The translations under genes were made by a program, and so were the position numbers. Positions 1 through 8,816 of a stretch of 64,000 nucleotides of DNA are shown piece after piece. Each line of letters opens with the position of its first letter. The first letter of the stretch is position 1. The DNA is taken from contig CAWEQO010000012.1 of the NCBI GenBank assembly GCA_963811225.1, forward strand, positions 62,001-126,000, given 5' to 3'. Source of the DNA: CAWEQO01 sp963811225. GTDB taxonomy: Bacteria > Chloroflexota > Anaerolineae > Anaerolineales > Anaerolineaceae. A model generated the notes under the pieces. It was not told the origin of the DNA, made no database searches, and saw nothing but the letters and a program-made list of their open reading frames with translations.

Positions 1-456
1 GAAATCAAGCTCACCCCCTTACCTCACTTCAGCTACCAAACCGCCGAGAGCTTCGATATCGATCCACTCGAAGCGGCCCTGCAAGACCTGGCCTTTGGTA
101 TCGCTCCGTTCACGGTTCGCACGGCTGGTATCGGGGTTTTTACGGGGGAAATCCCGGTCTTTTACCTCTCGTTGGTAAAAACTGCGCGACTGCTCACCCT
201 TCACCAGATGGTCTGGGAACGAGTTTCGCCGTTTGGGCGCACCATCAATGAGCTGTACGCCCCCGAATACTGGATCCCACATATCTCGCTGGCTTATCGC
301 GACATCACGCCCACCAAACTGGCGTGCGCCCTCGAAGGGCTGATCTATTCTCCACTCGACATTGAAATTGTGGTCGATAACCTGTCCGTGATCTATCAGG
401 TAGGAGGTCTGGATGGTGTAAGATCGAGGTTCGACTTTCGATTGAACACGGTTTAG
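1..456 (+). CDS. 2'-5' RNA ligase-family protein, 5' end missing
   Basis: The frame is open from the first base of the window to the stop at 454-456, so the true start lies outside. The 151 visible residues hold two H-x-S motifs: HFS at residues 9-11, and HIS inside PHISLAY near residue 93. This tandem motif pair is the signature of the 2H phosphoesterase / 2'-5' RNA ligase superfamily, which acts on cyclic phosphates or 2'-5' linkages in RNA or nucleotides. A TTG at 172 could begin a shorter reading frame, but that would remove the first catalytic motif, so it is rejected as the start. The substrate cannot be told. A 172-base gap with no clear gene separates it from cofC. Confidence 0.72.
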   Translation, partial: EIKLTPLPHFSYQTAESFDIDPLEAALQDLAFGIAPFTVRTAGIGVFTGEIPVFYLSLVKTARLLTLHQMVWERVSPFGRTINELYAPEYWIPHISLAYRDITPTKLACALEGLIYSPLDIEIVVDNLSVIYQVGGLDGVRSRFDFRLNTV

Positions 457-628
457 CGTGTGGGCCGGCATAGATAAGGAACTCTAACGCTTGCTGGGCC
501 CATCAAAAACTCTCAGAAGTGCGGTTGAAAGGATTTTCTAAACTGAAACTCAACTTTCTATTCCGCAGGTACATTAAAATAGACCTATAGGCCTTGGTAT
601 ATTGAAGAAAGAGGAGGGATTTGGATCG

Positions 629-1258
629 ATGTGCCTTTGGGCAATTGTTCCGGTAAAGCCACTGCGACGCGGTAAGTCGCGGCTGGCGCAGGTCATGTCG
701 GTAGAAGAACGCGAGCAGCTGAACAATGAGATGCTCGGACACACAATTGAAACCTTACGGTCTGTTTCTGGGATCGATGAGGTATTGGTGATCAGCCGCG
801 ATCAGGCTGCCTTAGCGCTGGCGCGGGATCACAAGGCTCGCACGTTGCAAGAGGAGAGCAATGCCGAGCTGAATAAAGTGCTTCAACGGGCGACGATGGT
901 AGCGAAGGCGTATTCAGCATGTGGTGTGCTCGTGCTGCCCGCCGATCTACCGCTGGTGACACCGCGAGACATCCGCACGTTTCTCAATTTTGGAGGCAAC
1001 CCACCAGAAGTGGTCATTGCCCCAGACAGAAACCGCAGGGGGACCAATGCACTGCTGGTCAGTCCGATTGGGCTGGTCCGCTATTCTTTTGGCCCCGAAT
1101 CGTTTCAGGCACACTTAAGGGAGGCCAGAAAGACGTCTGCACGTGTGCACGTGTGCGAGCTCGAGAATCTGGCTCTCGATCTGGATACACCAGAAGATTT
1201 AGACTATTTGAAGAATTTGCAGTATCCGCAAGAAATTTTAACCGCCCACTTTGGATAA
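629..1258 (+). CDS. cofC: CofC-type 2-phospho-L-lactate (or phosphoenolpyruvate) guanylyltransferase
   Basis: This 209-residue protein matches CofC/FbiD, the cytosolic GTP-dependent nucleotidyltransferase that activates phospholactate or phosphoenolpyruvate for coenzyme F420 synthesis. It starts WAIVPVKPLRRGKSRLA, the usual CofC nucleotide-binding N-terminus. It also has VLPADLPLV, GTNALLV and FGPESFQAH, and ends in LALDLDTPEDL, all family blocks in the right order. I chose ATG 629 because an AGGAGGGA ribosome site lies about 10 bases upstream; a TTG at 602 would put that site inside the gene. The next gene encodes a likely F420-dependent oxidoreductase, which supports the call. The other F420 genes (cofD, cofE, cofG/H) are not in this window. 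Confidence 0.9.
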   Translation: MCLWAIVPVKPLRRGKSRLAQVMSVEEREQLNNEMLGHTIETLRSVSGIDEVLVISRDQAALALARDHKARTLQEESNAELNKVLQRATMVAKAYSACGVLVLPADLPLVTPRDIRTFLNFGGNPPEVVIAPDRNRRGTNALLVSPIGLVRYSFGPESFQAHLREARKTSARVHVCELENLALDLDTPEDLDYLKNLQYPQEILTAHFG

Positions 1259-1289
1259 ATGTCGGGCAATCTCACACCTTGGAGGAGAA

Positions 1290-2288
1290 ATGGCAGATCG
1301 AGTTGCTCTTTACTTACAGGATGCCCATGACCTGCGTGATGGGTTGGACTACGTGCGCTATGCTGAGGAGCGCGGCTTCGAAGCGGTCTGGCAGGCAGAA
1401 AGCCGGCTGGTGCGTGACGCGATCGTCCCGATGGCGGCCTATGCAGCTGTGACCGAGAAGATCAAAGTCGGCTCGGGCGTGATCAATAACTGGACACGCA
1501 ATATTGGCTTGCTGGCAGCCACGTTCCTGACCCTGGATGATCTGGCTCCCAACCGCATCATCTGCGGTATCGGCGCCTGGTGGGATCCGTTAGCTAAAAA
1601 CGTCGGCATCGAACGGCGTAAGCCATTGACCGCCATGCGTGAGACGGTGTTGACTTTGCGGCGGCTGCTTAACATGGAGCGGGTCACCTTCCATGGCGAA
1701 TTCGTCAACGTGGATGGGATCGAGCTGGACGTGGTGCACGGACGTAGAGAGCCGCGCAACCTGCCGATCTATATCGGAGCGACCGGCGATAAGATGATGG
1801 AAATGACCGGCGAGATCGCCGACGGCTGCGTGCTGAACTACTGTGTCCCGCCGGAGTACAACATCAAGGCCTTGGAACTGCTGGAAAAAGGCGCAAAGAA
1901 GTCTGGGCGCACCTTGGACGATATCGACCGGCCCCAGCTGATCGTGTGTTCTGTCGACGAGGACCACGACAAGGCGATCGACACGACCCGTGAGCTGCTC
2001 ACCCAGTACCTGGCGCAGCAGCCGCACATTGCCAAGGCTTCGGGCGTGTCTGACGAGGTTGTGGCGCAGATCCAGTCGACCCTGGGCTGGCCGGCCACGC
2101 ACGAGCAGATCCAGAAGGCCAAGCACTTCGTTCCGGAGGACCTGATCTTGCGTATTACTGCCTCCGGCACGCCAGAAGAGGCGAAGGCTAAGGTGGCCGA
2201 GTATGTCCGAAACGGCTGCACCAGCCCGATCCTTTATCCGGTGGGCAGCGATGTAAAAGTTCTGATCGATACGTTTGCCCAAAAGTAA
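1290..2288 (+). CDS. LLM-class flavin/F420-dependent oxidoreductase (Mer-like)
   Basis: The 332-residue protein belongs to the bacterial luciferase-like (LLM) family. Within the family it looks most like F420-dependent methylene-tetrahydromethanopterin reductase: AEERGFEAVWQAES near the N-terminus, a KVGSGVINNWTRN block, a LGxAxFxTLDDLAPNR-type stretch, GIGAWWDP, and PIYIGATGDKMMEMTGEIADG. Such enzymes are cytosolic TIM barrels that transfer hydride between F420H2 and a substrate. The start is ATG 1290, directly after a GGAGGAG ribosome site at 1281-1287; a TTG at 1251 overlapping cofC would place that site inside the gene. Linkage to cofC supports F420 use. The substrate is unknown; methylene-tetrahydrofolate is one possibility by analogy only. 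Confidence 0.85.
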   Translation: MADRVALYLQDAHDLRDGLDYVRYAEERGFEAVWQAESRLVRDAIVPMAAYAAVTEKIKVGSGVINNWTRNIGLLAATFLTLDDLAPNRIICGIGAWWDPLAKNVGIERRKPLTAMRETVLTLRRLLNMERVTFHGEFVNVDGIELDVVHGRREPRNLPIYIGATGDKMMEMTGEIADGCVLNYCVPPEYNIKALELLEKGAKKSGRTLDDIDRPQLIVCSVDEDHDKAIDTTRELLTQYLAQQPHIAKASGVSDEVVAQIQSTLGWPATHEQIQKAKHFVPEDLILRITASGTPEEAKAKVAEYVRNGCTSPILYPVGSDVKVLIDTFAQK

Positions 2289-2293
2289 ACCGG

Positions 2294-2770
2294 ATGAATA
2301 AACAAGCGAACTCCCGGCACTGTTTTGTGTGCGGGGTCAAGAACCCTTACGGTTTGCATATGACCTTTTACGAAACCGGCGAAGGCGAAGTGACGGCAGA
2401 GTATACCGTTCCCGAGCGGTTTCAGGGCTACCCGGGCGTGGTTCACGGCGGGATCATTGCGTCCATGATGGATGAGGTGACCGGCCGGGTGTTCATGGGC
2501 GGCGATCTACCCCGCTTCATGGTGACCGCCAAACTCTCGATCCGCTATCGCAGGCCCGTCCCGATCGGCAAGCCGCTGTACATGACCGGCAAAGTCAAAG
2601 AGGACAAGGGCCGGATCTGCACATCGACCGGAGAGCTGCGGAACGAAGACGGACAGCTGCTGGTGGAAGCGGAGGCGGTCTTGGCGGAACTACCGCCAGA
2701 GATGCAGGACAACACCCATGTGGAGCCGGAGGATTGGATGGTCTATCCAGACGAGGAGATACAGGCATGA
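2294..2770 (+). CDS. PaaI-family hotdog thioesterase
   Basis: This 158-residue protein has the hotdog-fold acyl-CoA thioesterase layout. It opens with HCFVCGVKNPYGLH, a Cys-containing lead common in PaaI-like proteins, followed by YPGVVHGGIIASMMDE, the helix with the HGG motif and the acidic residue that make up the active site. Family members hydrolyse acyl- or aryl-CoA thioesters in the cytoplasm. It begins 5 bases after the LLM gene, and its last codons overlap the ATG of the next gene (ATGA at 2767), so it looks translationally coupled to the molybdenum hydroxylase genes. That suggests removal of CoA from a substrate or product of the hydroxylase, but this is inference. Confidence 0.85.
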   Translation: MNKQANSRHCFVCGVKNPYGLHMTFYETGEGEVTAEYTVPERFQGYPGVVHGGIIASMMDEVTGRVFMGGDLPRFMVTAKLSIRYRRPVPIGKPLYMTGKVKEDKGRICTSTGELRNEDGQLLVEAEAVLAELPPEMQDNTHVEPEDWMVYPDEEIQA

Positions 2771-3508
2771 TCGTTGAATATCATCGACCGGACACGCTGG
2801 AGGCGGCTCTGGCGCTGCTGGAGCGGAAATCACCGCCAACCTATCCACTGGGCGGCGGCACGGTTTTGAGCCGGCACGCCCCCGAGGGCAGCGCCGTGGT
2901 GGACCTGCAAAACCTGGGAATGAACGCCATCGAGCGCCAGGGCAACCATCTGTTGATTGGCGCCAGGGTCACCCTGCAAGACCTGGCGGAAGCGCAAGAT
3001 GCGCCGCAAGCGATCAGGGATGCCGCACGCCAGGAGATGAGCAAGAACCTGCGCCAGACGGCCACCCTGGCGGGCACGCTAGTCGCCGGAAACGGCTCGT
3101 CGCCGCTGCTGGCAGCCATGCTGGCCCTGGACGCCACCCTGCGCTTGCAGCCCGGCGACCGGGAGGTTACTCTGGGCAACTGGCTGCCCTTGCGAGCCGA
3201 AGAGCGCAAGGGGTTGATCACGGAAGTTGTCATCCCGACGAACGCCGGGCTCAGTGAGGCCTCGGTGGGGCGCTCGCCTGCAGACCGGCCGCAAGTGCTG
3301 GTTGCGCTGGCGCGCTGGGAACTCGGGCCGGACGCGCATCGTGGTGGGCGGAAAGATGGCAGCCCCCTTGTTGGCAATGGATGGAAGCGAAATTGAGGGG
3401 TATAATGAAGCTATAAAAAATGCGTATAGCCAATATAGTAACCCTGTAATTTCTAAAGAATATCTCCAAACAACAGCAATAACCCTGGTCGAACGGATGA
3501 TTGGATAG
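2767..3508 (+). CDS. Molybdenum hydroxylase FAD-binding subunit (CoxM/XdhB type), apparent +1 frameshift
   Basis: The N-terminal part (YHRPDTLEAALALL, then YPLGGGTVL, VDLQNLGMNAI, and TATLAGTLVAGNGSSPLLAAML) is the FAD-binding PCMH fold of the xanthine dehydrogenase/CO dehydrogenase medium subunit. It shuttles electrons between the [2Fe-2S] subunit and an acceptor. The frame from ATG 2767 runs through LVALARWE at about 3321 and then loses homology, ending at 3396. The frame one base further on gives SGRTRIVVGGKMAAPLLAMDG and a typical C-terminal helix, ending at 3508. One extra base near 3318-3323 would explain this. The 3' part (about 3390-3505) is clearly more AT-rich than its surroundings. 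A ribosome site for the next gene overlaps the stop. Confidence 0.8.
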
Positions 3509-3520
3509 AGGAGCGCATAC

Positions 3521-6500
3521 ATGAGGATTTCACTCGCCGTCAACGGCGTAAAGCAGAACTGGGAAGCCGCTCCGAGCGATACCCTATTACAGGTACTGCG
3601 GCGCGAAGGCTATTTTGGCGCCAAATTCGGCGGCTGCGAGCATGGGGAATGCGGAGCCTGCACTGTCTTGCTGGATGGCAAGGCGGTCAACTCGTGCAGC
3701 ATGCTGGCTGCCCAGGCAGATGGGCACGCCATCGAGACTATCGAGGGCATTGGCCAGCACCCGGAGCAGGGCTGGAAGAGAACGGAAGGCTTGCATCCGA
3801 TCCAACAGGCGTTCGTCGAAACCGGCGCCATCCAATGCGGCTACTGCACGCCCGCCATGGTCCTGGCAGCCAAGGCGCTGCTCGAAAACGATCCCAACCC
3901 AAGCGAGGAACAGGTGCGCGAGGCGCTCTCGGGCGTCCTGTGCCGCTGTACCGGCTACCTCAAGCCGGTTCAGGCGGTTTTACGTGCGGCAGCCGTGCTG
4001 CGGGGCGAGACCGTCCCGGGAATTGGTGAAGAGCCGATCCCGCTTCCGACAGGGTTGACCTCCGAAACCCAGGGTCCAGGAGATGAGACGCCCGAAACCA
4101 CCGGCGGGGGCGTCGTGACTCAGATTCGGGTGATGCCCGCGGTGGAGGTTACTCCGGAAGCCCGCAAGATGAAGACCGTTGGCAAGCCCGAGCCGAAAGT
4201 GGACGCCGTCAAACTGGTGCAGGGCAAACCGGCCTTCACCGACGATATCGAAATGCGCGGCATGCTGACTGCCAAGGTGCTGCACAGCCCGGTTGCACAT
4301 GCGAAAATCAAGAAGATCGACGCATCCAAGGCGCGCGCGCTGCCGGGTGTGGCCGCCGTGTTAACCTGGGAAGACCTGCCGCGAGTGGTGTATTCTACCG
4401 CCGGACAGTCGGACCCGATCCCAGGACCGCTGGACACCTTCTCGCTGGATAACAAGGTGCGCTTCGTGGGCGACCGGGTTGCCATGGTCGCCGCCGAAAC
4501 CGAAGAGATCGCCGAGCAGGCCCTCAAGCTGATCGAAGTGGAGTACGAAGAGCTGCCGATCCTGCTCGACCCGGGCAAGTCCATGCAGCCGGACGCGCCT
4601 GTCTTGCACGACGAGCCGGAGTATGTCAACTTCGCCGACTCAAATCCCCAAAAGAATTTAGCGGCTGAGATCCGCATCGACATTGGCGACGTGGAGAAAG
4701 GCTTCGCCGAGGCCGATAAGATTTACGAGGCCGATTACGAAGTGCCCAAGGTGCAGCAAGCCCATATCGAACCACACGTTACCGTCACATTCTGGGACGA
4801 GAACGACCGGCTGGTGATCCGCACCAGCACGCAGGTGCCGTTCCACGTGCGGCGTCAGCTGGCGCCCGTGCTGGGCCTGCCGATCAAGCGCATCCGGGTG
4901 ATCAAGCCCCGCATCGGCGGCGGATTCGGCGGCAAGCAGGAAGTGCTGATCGAAGACGTGGCGGCCCATTTGACCATCGCCACCGGGCGACCGGTGCGCT
5001 ACGAATACACCCGCGAGGAAGAGTTCATCGCTTCGCGCTCAAGACACCCCATGCGTATCCACATGAAGACCGGCGTCAAGAAAGACGGCACGATTACCGC
5101 CAATGAGATGCACGCCCTGACCGACACCGGCGCTTACGGCTGCCATGCCCTGACCGTGACCGGCAACACCGGGCACAAGGCTATGGCGCTGTACGTGGGC
5201 GATGGGCCGTATCGTGAGTCGCCCAACATCCGCTTCTACGCCGACATCGTCTACACCAACCATCCCCCGGCGGGAGCTTTCCGCGGCTACGGCGTTCCGC
5301 AGGGCTTCTGGCCGGTCGAGCGGCATATGGAAAAGATCGCTCGCGACCTGGGCCTGGACTCAATCGACTTCCGCTTGAAGAACGCCATCCACCCGGGTGA
5401 GCTGCACCCATTCAGCACCGCATGGAGCGAGGGCCGCGAGCCACAGCCCGAGATCGTCAATACGGTCGGGTTGGAGCAGTGTGTGGCCCAGGGGAAGGCG
5501 GCAATCGGATGGGACAAGAAGTACGCGAACCCCAAGTGGCACGAGGTGCCAGGCAAACCGCACTTGCGCAAGGGTATCGGCGTGGCCATGGTGATGCAGG
5601 GCACCGCTATCCCTTACCTGGACATGGGCGGCGCCAGCATCAAGATGAACGATGACGGCTCTTTCAACTTGCTGGTCGGCGCAACCGACCTGGGCACCGG
5701 ATCGGATACCGTGCTGGGCCAGATGGCGGCCGAAGTCCTCGGCGTACCGTTGGAGGATATGCTGGTTTACTCGTCGGACACCGATTTCACCCCGTTCGAC
5801 AAGGGCGCGTATGCATCCAGCACCACCTACATTTCCGGCGCGGCGGTGGTCAATGCGGCCGAGAAGGTGGCCGAGCGGATCAAGATCCGGGCGCTCAATA
5901 TGTTGGATGCAACCGAGCATTTCCAGCCGGAAGACGTGCTGCTGGAAGATCGCAAGGCGGTCCTGCCGGACGGGCGCAGCGTGACCATGCAAGAGGTCGG
6001 ACACAACTCGCTGCACCACGAGAACCAGGAGCAGATCATGGCGGTGGGTTCGTACGTCTCGCCGGTTTCACCGCCGCCGTTTGCCGCCCAGTTCGCAGAA
6101 GTGACCGTCGATACCGGCACCGGACAAGTGACGGTCGATAAGCTGGTGATGGCCGTGGATGGCGGCGTGATCGTCAACCCGGTCACAGCCTCCGGGCAGA
6201 TCGAAGGTGGCATGACCCAGTCGTTGGGTTATGCTGTCAGCGAGGAAATGCGGTATGATCAGAAAGGCCGGGCGCTCGAGCGCGACTTCATCGACTATCA
6301 CATATTCCGTGCGGATGAAATGCCCGAGCTGACCACAATCTTTGTCGAAACTTACGAGCCTTCGCACCCGTTTGGCGTGAAGGCAGTGGCCGAAATTCCG
6401 ATGGACGGAGTCGCGCCGGCAGTCGGTAATGCCATTCTGGACGCCACAGGCGCCCAGGTGGATCAAAACCCGGCCACGCCCGAGCGTGTGTGGCGAGCGC

Positions 6501-6526
6501 TGCAAGAAACCCGGCCGGAGGCTTAA
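3521..6526 (+). CDS. Fused [2Fe-2S] and molybdopterin-binding subunit of a xanthine dehydrogenase-family hydroxylase
   Basis: This 1001-residue protein joins two subunits that are often separate. Residues 1-155 hold both [2Fe-2S] sites: Cys39, 44, 47 and 59 (CEHGECGAC), then CGYC near 107 and LCRCTGY near 140. A 50-residue acidic/proline linker follows. From about 215 the molybdopterin domain begins (VDAVKLVQGKPAFTDDI), with IGGGFGGKQE near 466, GAFRGYG near 585, and GAYASSTTYISGAA in the part that contacts the cofactor. The active-site Glu is probably in GVKAVAEIPMDG near 959. Substrate is unknown; purines, N-heterocycles or aldehydes are all possible. The neighbouring YqeB, YqeC and XdhC genes point to a selenium-dependent type. 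It overlaps xdhC by one base. Confidence 0.88.
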   Translation: MRISLAVNGVKQNWEAAPSDTLLQVLRREGYFGAKFGGCEHGECGACTVLLDGKAVNSCSMLAAQADGHAIETIEGIGQHPEQGWKRTEGLHPIQQAFVETGAIQCGYCTPAMVLAAKALLENDPNPSEEQVREALSGVLCRCTGYLKPVQAVLRAAAVLRGETVPGIGEEPIPLPTGLTSETQGPGDETPETTGGGVVTQIRVMPAVEVTPEARKMKTVGKPEPKVDAVKLVQGKPAFTDDIEMRGMLTAKVLHSPVAHAKIKKIDASKARALPGVAAVLTWEDLPRVVYSTAGQSDPIPGPLDTFSLDNKVRFVGDRVAMVAAETEEIAEQALKLIEVEYEELPILLDPGKSMQPDAPVLHDEPEYVNFADSNPQKNLAAEIRIDIGDVEKGFAEADKIYEADYEVPKVQQAHIEPHVTVTFWDENDRLVIRTSTQVPFHVRRQLAPVLGLPIKRIRVIKPRIGGGFGGKQEVLIEDVAAHLTIATGRPVRYEYTREEEFIASRSRHPMRIHMKTGVKKDGTITANEMHALTDTGAYGCHALTVTGNTGHKAMALYVGDGPYRESPNIRFYADIVYTNHPPAGAFRGYGVPQGFWPVERHMEKIARDLGLDSIDFRLKNAIHPGELHPFSTAWSEGREPQPEIVNTVGLEQCVAQGKAAIGWDKKYANPKWHEVPGKPHLRKGIGVAMVMQGTAIPYLDMGGASIKMNDDGSFNLLVGATDLGTGSDTVLGQMAAEVLGVPLEDMLVYSSDTDFTPFDKGAYASSTTYISGAAVVNAAEKVAERIKIRALNMLDATEHFQPEDVLLEDRKAVLPDGRSVTMQEVGHNSLHHENQEQIMAVGSYVSPVSPPPFAAQFAEVTVDTGTGQVTVDKLVMAVDGGVIVNPVTASGQIEGGMTQSLGYAVSEEMRYDQKGRALERDFIDYHIFRADEMPELTTIFVETYEPSHPFGVKAVAEIPMDGVAPAVGNAILDATGAQVDQNPATPERVWRALQETRPEA

Positions 6527-7323
6527 TGACGTCGATCTACAAAGCCCTTGCGGAGCTGGAGGAACGCGGCCAGGCGGGTGTGGTCTGCACCGTGATGCAC
6601 ACCGCCGGGTCGGTCCCACGCCGCGAGGGCAGCAAGATGCTGGTCTATCCCGACGGCAGCTTCATCGGCACGGTGGGAGGCGGAGAGGTGGAAGGCCGCG
6701 TGATCCGGGAAGCGCTGGATGCGCTAAAAGAGGGTGTCAACCGGGTGGTCGACTACAAGATGGTTAGCCCAGAAAAGGGCGACCCGGGTATTTGCGGTGG
6801 TCAGTTGGAGGTGTTTTTGGAACCCATCCTGGCGCGGCCAACCGTGGTGGTGATTGGCGGCGGCCACGTCGGCAAAGCCGTGAGCCACCTGGCAAGCTGG
6901 CTCGGTTTTCATGTGGTGATCAACGATGATCGCCCGGAGTGGTGTTCGCCGGAAGCGCATCCGGATGCAAATGAATTTGTCGTTGCGCCCATGGCTGAGC
7001 TCCCCAAACGCATGGAGATCACCCCGCAAACCTACCTGATTTTGACCACGCGCGGGGTGAAGATCGATGCGGTTGGACTGCCGGAGCTGCTCCACAGCCC
7101 GGCTGCCTACATCGGCGTGATCGGCTCAAAGCGGCGCTGGATCACCACCCGCAAGAAAATCCTGGCTGAAACGGACGTGACCGAAGAGGAATTGAACCGG
7201 GTCCATTCGCCAATCGGGCTGGAATTGAATGCGGAAACGCCGGAAGAGATCGCGGTCAGCATCATGGCCGAGGTGATCAAGCTGCATAACGGCGGCACCG
7301 GCGAGAGCATGAAAATGAAATAA
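6526..7323 (+). CDS. xdhC: XdhC-family molybdenum cofactor maturation protein
   Basis: The 265-residue protein fits XdhC. An N-terminal XdhC/CoxI domain (VVCTVMHTAGSVPRREGSKM, then GTVGGGEVEGRVI and GICGGQLEVFLEP) is followed by a Rossmann domain (VVVIGGGHVGKAVSHLA near residue 106) and YIGVIGSKRRW. XdhC binds molybdenum cofactor and promotes its sulfuration or insertion into apo-hydroxylases in the cytoplasm. The ATG at 6526 overlaps the stop of the large subunit gene (TAATG), so the two are coupled. It sits between the two hydroxylase gene sets and could serve both. The imperfect hairpin at 7329-7367 follows it. Confidence 0.9.
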   Translation: MTSIYKALAELEERGQAGVVCTVMHTAGSVPRREGSKMLVYPDGSFIGTVGGGEVEGRVIREALDALKEGVNRVVDYKMVSPEKGDPGICGGQLEVFLEPILARPTVVVIGGGHVGKAVSHLASWLGFHVVINDDRPEWCSPEAHPDANEFVVAPMAELPKRMEITPQTYLILTTRGVKIDAVGLPELLHSPAAYIGVIGSKRRWITTRKKILAETDVTEEELNRVHSPIGLELNAETPEEIAVSIMAEVIKLHNGGTGESMKMK

Positions 7324-7328
7324 GCGTT

Positions 7329-7367
7329 CCAGTCATTGGACCTGCATACGCGAAGTCCGATGACTGG
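7329..7367 (+). terminator. Imperfect hairpin after xdhC
   Basis: Arms of 12 bases (7329-7340 and 7356-7367) pair with one G-T wobble around a 15-base loop. There is no strong T-run after it, so it may be a weak terminator or an RNA processing and stability element between the two hydroxylase blocks. Confidence 0.4.
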
Positions 7368-7400
7368 AGCAGTCATTATCTTTTATCTTGGAGGATGTTC

Positions 7401-8813
7401 ATGTGGGAGCAGTACGTCAACGCGACAGGGGTTGAGCAGGTTCTGGATCAACTGGCCTCGAAGCGAGAGCGGGCGCGCATCGTCGCCGGCGCTACCGATT
7501 TGATGCTGGAGTTGGAGCGCGGCGTCCGCAAGGGCATCGATACCCTTATCGATATTACCCGCATTCCCAATCTCGACGAGATCACCCTGGATGAAGACGG
7601 TTTCATCCATCTTGGAACCCTGGTCACCCATAACCACTGCGTATCCTCGAAGCTGATCCGAGAACACGGCTTGCCCCTGGCGCTGGCCGCCTGGGAAGTC
7701 GGCTCGCCACAGATCCGCAACCGCGGCACTGTGGCCGGAAACCTGATCACCGCATCCCCGGCGAACGATACCATCACACCGTTGATGGCCCTGGGCGCGC
7801 AGGTGCGGTTGAGCTCGAAACGCGGCGAACGTTTGGTGGCGCTGGATCAGTTCTACACGGGCGTGCGCAAGAACGTGATGGAACCGGACGAGATGCTGTC
7901 CGAGATCATCTTCCCGGCCATGCAGGCCAATCAGCAGGGCACCTTTATCAAGTTTGCCCTGCGCAACGCTCAGGCGATTTCGCTGGTCAACGTAGCCGCG
8001 ACGCTCACGTTCGACGGTGACACCATCCGGTCGGCGGCGATCACGCTCGGCGCGGTCTCCCCGACCATCATTCACGCCAAAGAAGCGGAAGCATTCCTGG
8101 TGGGCAAGCAGCTCGATGAGGAAAGCATCCGGCAGGCGGCCGCGCTGGCAATGCAAGCTGCCAGCCCGATCAGCGACGTGCGCGCTTCGGCAGGCTATCG
8201 CAAGACCATCACCCAAGTAATCACCCGCCGGGCGCTGAAGACAATTGCAATCAACGCCCAAAACGAGATCATCCCTGAGCGGCCGGTGACTCTGTGGGGT
8301 AAGAAGTACCCCACCCCCAGCCGCCTGGCGGAGACGCTCGTGCAAGACATGAACAGCCCGATCGAGACCACGATCAACGGGAAGCGCTACACCTTCACCA
8401 GCGGGCAGGATAAGTCGCTGCTGCGACTGCTGCGCGAAGAAGCGGGGTTGATCGGCAGCAAAGAGGGCTGCGCCGAAGGCGAATGCGGCGCTTGCACGGT
8501 GTTCCTGGATGGCATTGCCGTGATGAGCTGCATGGTGCCGGCCCCGCGCGCACATGGCGCCGAAATCACCACCGTTGAAGGGGTTTCCTCGGACGAGCAC
8601 ATGCACCCAGTCCAGGAAGCATTTATTGCCGAAGATGCTGTACAGTGTGGATACTGCACGCCCGGCTTCATCATGTCTGGGGTCAAACTGCTGGAAGAGC
8701 GTGAGAACCCGACCACCGATGAGATCCGCCAGGCGTTCACGGGGAACCTGTGCCGATGCACGGGTTACTATAAGATCATCCAGGCAGTCGAGCGGGCCGC
8801 CGCAAAAGGATAG
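7401..8813 (+). CDS. Fused FAD-binding and [2Fe-2S] subunit of a second molybdenum hydroxylase
   Basis: This 470-residue protein carries the CoxM-type FAD domain first (RIVAGATDLMLELERG; LGTLVTHN; GSPQIRNRGTVAGNLITASP, the typical flavin loop). A CoxS-type ferredoxin domain follows from about residue 315, with CAEGECGAC near 355, CGYC near 418 and LCRCTGY near 450. The order is the reverse of the first enzyme, where the [2Fe-2S] domain is joined to the molybdenum domain. The protein feeds electrons from the molybdopterin subunit at 9352 to FAD. I prefer ATG 7401, seven bases after a GGAGG site; ATG 7395 in the same frame touches that site and would add two residues. Confidence 0.88.
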   Translation: MWEQYVNATGVEQVLDQLASKRERARIVAGATDLMLELERGVRKGIDTLIDITRIPNLDEITLDEDGFIHLGTLVTHNHCVSSKLIREHGLPLALAAWEVGSPQIRNRGTVAGNLITASPANDTITPLMALGAQVRLSSKRGERLVALDQFYTGVRKNVMEPDEMLSEIIFPAMQANQQGTFIKFALRNAQAISLVNVAATLTFDGDTIRSAAITLGAVSPTIIHAKEAEAFLVGKQLDEESIRQAAALAMQAASPISDVRASAGYRKTITQVITRRALKTIAINAQNEIIPERPVTLWGKKYPTPSRLAETLVQDMNSPIETTINGKRYTFTSGQDKSLLRLLREEAGLIGSKEGCAEGECGACTVFLDGIAVMSCMVPAPRAHGAEITTVEGVSSDEHMHPVQEAFIAEDAVQCGYCTPGFIMSGVKLLEERENPTTDEIRQAFTGNLCRCTGYYKIIQAVERAAAKG

Positions 8814-8816
8814 AAA

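Noticed and set aside
172..456. A plus-strand frame starting with TTG at 172
   Set aside because: The same frame is open to the window edge and the upstream part has the first H-x-S motif, so the gene starts outside the window.
919..1452. A 177-codon plus-strand frame overlapping cofC and the LLM gene
   Set aside because: It is a shadow frame with Arg/Trp-rich, unfamiliar sequence and overlaps two well-supported genes.
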